Shown one piece after another: positions 59,213-64,000 of a stretch of DNA of 64,000 nt (positions are counted from its first letter, which is position 1; the number at the start of each line of letters is the position of its first letter). Source of the DNA: Heliocidaris erythrogramma (taxonomy: Eukaryota > Echinodermata > Echinoidea > Camarodonta > Echinometridae). The stretch covers positions 44,879,313 through 44,943,312 of the forward strand of contig CM046855.1 of the NCBI GenBank assembly GCA_025617745.1, given 5' to 3'. The position numbers were made by a program, and so were the translations under genes. The notes under the pieces were generated by a model that saw nothing but the letters and a program-made list of their open reading frames with translations, was not told the origin of the DNA and ran no database searches.

Positions 59213-59599
59213 GTAAGTCCATATTACTTTGTTTACCTACTCATTAACACCTCCAAGAATAGGAACTGTTGACATTTACTTAATCCTACTGATAAGTGGA
59301 TAGGATGCTGGAAAAACAGTAAATTGCAAACCTTTTTGTATGGTTTCACACAAAAACAAAGATATAATTGACCTGTGAATAGCCTTCTGAAGATAATTTG
59401 GACTGGAGTCTTGGGAACAGCGTTGTATTCTCCTCTCTCTTGTTAATTGCGTTTTACTGTATTATTCAAAATTCTTTTTCTCCCAGCTTGCTGTGTTTAT
59501 GAAAATTAAAATCTTCGCTCATTCATTACTCTGAGCTTCGGTGTGATGGAAGGACATGAGACATGATAATTACCCACGCCGATAAAATTGGCAGGGTTA

Positions 59600-59875
59600 T
59601 GTAAAGGGCTCCGTATGTTTGTTTGTTTGTTTGTTTCTTTCTTTCTTTCTTTCTTTGTGTACAAGATAACTAGAGAACGGGTGAACAGATTTGCACCAAA
59701 TTTTCAGGGAATGTTCGGATAGTGACAGGGAAGAATCAATTAGATTTTGGTGATCGGTTGACGCCTGCAAATTCTGTGTAACCTTGTAGTTTTGACCCCA
59801 TAGTTAGTATAGTATTGCAACTACTCTGTAGCGCCGCTAAGGCGTGGGTCTGCCGCCTTTGACAGCCTTTCTAGT
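59600..59875 (+). repeat. Dispersed repeat with GTTT/CTTT head
   Basis: (GTTT)n(CTTT)n at 59617-59656 is followed by AACTAGAGAACGGGTGAACA, GATTTGCACCAAATTTTCAG and a GC-richer end, GTAGCGCCGCTAAGGCGTGG. It reads like a family-level repeat of this genome, but only one copy is in the window. Confidence 0.5.
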
Positions 59876-60048
59876 TTTCATGTTATGAATAGTTGTATTT
59901 ATCTTTAGTTGAGAGTTGTTCAGATGTAAACAAATCTGGTTTTGGATGGTGTAGAATAGAAAAGAGGAAATAAAAATTTACTGTTAGCTTTTGTTTGATT
60001 AAGGACATGATACTTGCATACTCATGATTCATATGAAAAGTAGTTAAT

Positions 60049-60244
60049 ATACAGTCAAACCTGCTTTAGCGACTACCTGTATAGAAAGACCACCTGTCTA
60101 TAAAGACGACAACTTTTGTTTCCCTGGAATGGCATTTCTCACTGAAACTTGTATTAAAGGAACCTGTCCATAAAGACCACCTGCTCATAAAGACTGCTTT
60201 TCTTATTTCCCTTGAGTGGTCTTTATAGACAGGTTTCACAGTAT
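60049..60244. mobile_element. TCAAACCTGT-family MITE
   Basis: TACAGTCAAACCTGCTTTAG pairs with the right end ...TATAGACAGGTTTCACAGTA. The internal GACCACCTGTCTATAAAGAC and CATAAAGACTGCTTTTCTTA match the 52025 copy. Confidence 0.85.
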
Positions 60245-60377
60245 TTGTCTTCATATGAGAGTTGTTGAGATGTAAACAAACTGGCTCGTGTTGCCAACTT
60301 TCCATAGAGAAACTGGTGCTGCATTTGTTTAATAATATGTTACTAGCAGAAGTTTCTAAAGCTCTGGACTGGACATG

Positions 60378-61600
60378 TTTTAAAGGGAAGGTTGAGTTCT
60401 GAGAGAGATAAAAAATAATTTATGAGCTTTCTCACTTCATTTTATGTCATTTTGGAAGATTATCATAGTAGAAATGTCCCTTGTAAAGGATTGCTCTTCA
60501 AATGCCCTCGCATTCAAAATATGACATGAAACTGCTGAAATGTTTGGGCTGAACATTTGTGTGTAGTCCCATATACACATTTCTGTGTGAAGTGTACGTT
60601 ACACTCAGCAGGATTGAGTCAATTTCTTATCATTTTGGTGAGTCCAAAACCTTACAGCATACACCAATTCTTACCTGCTGTATAATCAACCTTTCCCAAT
60701 TGCTTTGAGACAGTTTCTTTGACAATTCAATCTCATGACAAGGGTCCCGTTTCATAAAACTTGTTATCAGTAACAACTGCCCCATTTCTATGACAAATCT
60801 ACTCTCAGCCAATCAGATGCAAGGATTTCAGTAGCTTATAACAGTTATTGCAACATGTTATTGATAACAAGTTTTATGAGACAGGGCCCGGAACTCAGCT
60901 TTATCTTTAATCATGTCATTCTCACCATGAATTGTGCTATATGTAGCTCACCATCAAAACAAGATTGTGATCAAGTTGTCCCAGAGTGCTCACTCGCTTT
61001 TGAACAGATAATTACGATCCATGTTACAATGCTGGTGCAAACAATTTTTTAAGGAGAAGGTTGATTTCTGGTAAGAGTGAAAATAATTTGTAAGCTTTCT
61101 TATTCTTTTTGTGTCGGTATGGAAGAACATCTTAGTAGAAATGTCCCTGTAAAAGGGGATCAACTTCAAATGCCCTCATATTCAAAATAAAAATAGAAAT
61201 AGCTTAAAGCTGTGGACCAAATTTTCATGCCACTTATGTATATAGACCCATATACTCATTTCTGTGTGCAGTGCTGGTTGCTATATGTGATTTTCAGAAT
61301 TTGTTTTGGTGTCGGTTTCACAGCATTTTGATAATGCCGAAACCTCAGTATATACGCAGATGCTTATTTACTACATAATCACCTTTCCCAATCACTTCTA
61401 GACGATTCCTTTTGCAGTACAATCACACGGCTAGAACTCGACTCTTTCTTTAAGTGCAATGATAGACAGGTCATTTTTATCATAAATGCAGATCGATTCT
61501 ATCTAAACCTTAAGTGTTGCATTGACAGTGTCCCAGAGCACTGGCTAGCATTGAATCGGGCATTAGCAGACAACATCCGTCCATTATAAGTGTGATTAAC
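60378..61600 (+). repeat. Direct segmental duplication (two ~600-bp copies)
   Basis: 60378-61025 and 61046-61600 share order and wording: GAAGGTTGA-TTCTG, GCTTTCT(C/T)A, GAAGA-(T/C)ATC(A/T)TAGTAGAAATGTCCC, CTTCAAATGCCCTC, CCCATATAC-CATTTCTGTGTG, ACCTTTCCCAAT, TGTCCCAGAG(T/C). The first copy has a MITE at 60741-60890 that the second lacks. Both belong to repeat R1 in their first ~300 bases. Confidence 0.75.
60741..60890 (+). mobile_element. MITE, GTTTCATCA family, two type B ends
   Basis: AGGGTCCCGTTTCATAAAAC with TTGTTATCAGTAACAA at the left pairs with TTGTTATTGATAACAAG and TTTTATGAGACAGGGCCC at the right. The core CCAATCAGATGCAAGGATTT and AGTAGCTTATAACAG is identical to the 2477 copy. Confidence 0.9.
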
Positions 61601-62344
61601 TATGATTTGCTCTCGCTGTCAGCTGCAGTGAATGCCTTGTGACAAGCATTGTCCGTGCATTTGGCAAACAATCCCCTTCGTCCTTCTAAAATGATGGCAA
61701 ATTGTTTCCTGACCTACTGGCATTTCTCCTGCACATATACATGTCTGTAGTCTACCCTAGGTAGCCTTGTTTACTAGACACTCGTGTGACAAATTTTTCA
61801 ATGATACATACATGTAGTTTAGATAAATAATATGTACATGTACATGTAAAAACATGCTGATGTTCTCTCTTGCAATTTTCTAATTAGTATATAAATTGTA
61901 CAGATGTATCATTTCCTCCTTCATAATAAATAGTGTACTTAAACTTTGAGGGAAATATATATCTCAGTATGTAAAACAGCTTTTTACTGCTCTTCAGTTT
62001 GAATGTGGCCATTATATATATGTTTCTCATGAATTTGTGTTGTTTTTTCCACTTATCTTTCCTTGACCATACATGTACGTGCATATTTTCTTAAAGTAAA
62101 GGTGATTTGATTTGCGGGTATAGTATAAGCTCAAGCAGGTTCTGTGTTACATACATATAAAGCTCTTATCTCAAAGTACAATCAGATAAACGATACACTT
62201 GATAGTTTTGAGACCTTGATGGTCGCCTCAAGTACTTTACAGATGAATTGAGGTTAGTCTGATTGGTTAGTTCAAGGTTAAATGTATATTAGGGACTAGG
62301 AGTATAGTACAGGTTTTTAGAAGTGAATAAAACTGTGAATAAAG

Positions 62345-62735
62345 CATTGTGGTATATTGGTGAAAGCTTATTGACCCTCATACTAGAGGTCCTGGGTTCA
62401 AACCTCGCTCAGTGCTTACATCCTTGGACAAGGTATTTTACCCTCTTTTGTCCCTCTCACCCCAGGTGTACTGCCGTGGAAAAAGTTATTAGACCAAGCT
62501 TCTGTAATAAGGGTACTATCATATGCATACAAAATTCTAAAAATGATTTGTATTTGTATTTCATTCAATGAATACCAAATTCCAGCAGTTATACCTTGCT
62601 TTTATGTTATTTTATTTCCTTCATACCACAGAAATAATGGTCTAATAATTTTTTCCATGGCTGTATATTTTATGGGTACCTGGCAATGCTGGGGTAGTTA
62701 TAAACTGCAGGGCCCTCAGGAAGAGCAGTATTAAC
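62345..62735 (+). mobile_element. tRNA-like SINE split by a MITE
   Basis: TTGTGGTATATTGGTGAAAG is A-box-like and GAGGTCCTGGGTTCAAACCT contains a good B box (GGTTCAAACC). The body CTTGGACAAGGTATTTTACC and CTCTCACCCCAGGTG is broken at 62469 and resumes after 62665 with GGGTACCTGGCAATGCTGGG. Confidence 0.75.
62469..62665 (-). mobile_element. MITE, GAAAAAATTATTAGACCA family, inside SINE
   Basis: TACTGCCGTGGAAAAAGTTA and TTAGACCA at the left, TGGTCTAATAATTTTTTCCA and TGGCTGTA at the right. The interior is inverted relative to 51284. It interrupts the SINE, so it inserted later. Confidence 0.88.
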
Positions 62736-62760
62736 CAGTTGACTATTGAATTCTTTTATT

Positions 62761-62788
62761 GTATCCCCGAATTAGTGTTCGGGGATAC
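62761..62788. repeat. GTATCCCCGA hairpin
   Basis: GTATCCCCGA and TCGGGGATAC are exact inverted repeats with an 8-base loop. A moderately GC-rich segment follows, in which CTTGTGAGCGCTCTACTGGC (62835) recurs with one change (CTACCGGC) at 62996. It is probably the start of a larger dispersed repeat. Confidence 0.7.
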
Positions 62789-64000
62789 TATGGATTTGGC
62801 ATCGTCGCGCCGCGTCCGCGTCTGCCGCAGAGATTTTCTTGTGAGCGCTCTACTGGCTGCAGTTTTTGTCCGCTCACCTTCAAATTTCGCATGGAGGTGC
62901 ATTATGGTAAGATGAAGACGCCTATTGTTTTTGGTGTGGGCGGAGTCATGGTTGCCATGGTAACCATATTTTTTAAAGAAATGGTTAAAGACTTTCTTGT
63001 GAGCGCTCTACCGGCTGCAGTTCTTGTCTGCTAATGACCTTTAGTGGCATGACATACACTTCCACATTTGTTTAGTACTGTCAAAACAACTAAAAAATGA
63101 CAAAAGTACAAAAAGGTCAAATTTGTCAGCAGTGATACCCGAGGTCCCAAATTGACACTTTATCCATTTCAGTCACAGCATTGATTCAAATGGGGGATGG
63201 GTGACAGGTTCGGGGGATACATGTACTCGGACTGGTCCCCCCTCCGAGTGCTCTGGTACCCATAGGTTTACTACAGGAGCCAGCAGGTTCCCGTAGGCAA
63301 TGTGTTAATACTGATGAGGCTACCGTAGGTAAACAGGACCATACTAAAGTGGTTGAAGGAATTCTCATGAAGATCTTTGAAGAAAAATGAAAGATTCTTA
63401 AGGATTTTCATATACAAGTACAGCATACTTTTAGAAGATATGTCACCTCATATCATTAATTGAATACCATGTCAATGTTGTAGTATTTTACATGTAGTAA
63501 TGTGGAAATGAACCCGGATCTTGTTCATATTTGTGATAAAACAATACATGTTTCTCTGCAAATGTTACGTGATCTGTAGTGTTAGTTTCTCTTTCTAAAC
63601 CTTAAAAAGGGTATACAAGAAAGTTGATCCTCTTGAAAATTGAAACAGAGAGTTGGCATTAATTGGTGTTTCTTTTAATTCTTGATATCTGTTCCGAGGA
63701 TAGCTGACACATTGTATATATTAGGTTTCATCCACTTTCAATTTGACAGCAAAGCTAAAAATATTTTATTCATGTTTTACTTTGAAGCTGGTTTAATCTG
63801 GATCTAAAGTTACATTTAACAACACTTAGACTGGGGTCTATGCTGTTGTTGCATTGTTTGACTTGAATTTAGACCAAACATTTATCCCTGCATCATTTTT
63901 AAGTTTTAATTTAAAAATGTCAACCTGTTTAAATTTTCCAAGATGCCTTTATACTTCCTTGATCTTGGCTTGAGCCTATAATTATGTGAACGCATCCACG

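Larger units (their letters stand above)
59213..64000 (+). other. PACS intron after exon g (partial)
   Basis: Starts with donor GTAAGT. No further PACS exon was seen. Contains a GTTT/CTTT-headed repeat (59600-59875), a TCAAACCTGT-family element, a ~600-bp direct duplication (60378-61600), a SINE split by a MITE (62345-62735) and a repeat starting with a GTATCCCCGA hairpin. 61610-62340 and 63200-64000 show nothing distinctive except an ACATGTAC tract near 61834. Confidence 0.75.

Noticed and set aside
59213..64000. Next PACS exon
   Set aside because: I searched the frames for the expected continuation after exon g and found no matching segment with splice signals.

Overview
This is animal genomic DNA, not bacterial. 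It is AT-rich, almost all intronic, and full of short inverted-repeat elements, decayed LINE, SINE and Tc1-like copies, long G or C homopolymers and scattered ACATGTACATGTA tracts. That texture, the large introns and the protein divergence suggest a marine deuterostome, most likely a sea urchin or close relative. This is an inference from style, not from a diagnostic gene.

One gene is clearly recognisable, on the + strand: an orthologue of the vertebrate PACS1/PACS2 genes (phosphofurin acidic cluster sorting protein). Seven internal coding exons lie at 4490-4616, 35231-35331, 49288-49359, 53424-53644, 57008-57122, 58324-58665 and 59108-59212. All are bounded by AG and GT, all phases match, and together they encode 361 uninterrupted codons. 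They cover the end of the cargo/furin-binding region, the acidic autoregulatory cluster, the serine-rich middle region and the start of the C-terminal region. The 5' exons (start codon, most of the cargo-binding domain) and the 3' exons (most of the C-terminal region, stop) lie outside the window.

Layout: 1-4489 is upstream intron with a dead LINE reverse transcriptase on the minus strand and a foldback repeat. 4617-35230 is a 30.6 kb intron holding most of the repeats: several MITEs, a GC-rich foldback element with a 5-bp target duplication, diverged tandem arrays, and a 1.3 kb CT-rich block followed by a 0.5 kb GA-rich block. It also holds a phase-compatible candidate alternative last exon (30922-31199). 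35332-49287 contains a large foldback element with telomere-like CCCTAA arms and a five-copy 110-bp tandem repeat. 49360-57007 contains a triplicated ~270-bp unit broken by a Tc1-like fragment, and a decayed Tc1-like element with a 5'-truncated LINE inserted into it. 59213-64000 contains a direct segmental duplication with a MITE in only one copy, and a SINE interrupted by another MITE.

I see no multi-gene system. The most interesting signals are the possible short PACS isoform, a MITE family whose two end types occur in mixed combinations, the telomere-like foldback, and inverted element pairs flanking internal PACS exons.
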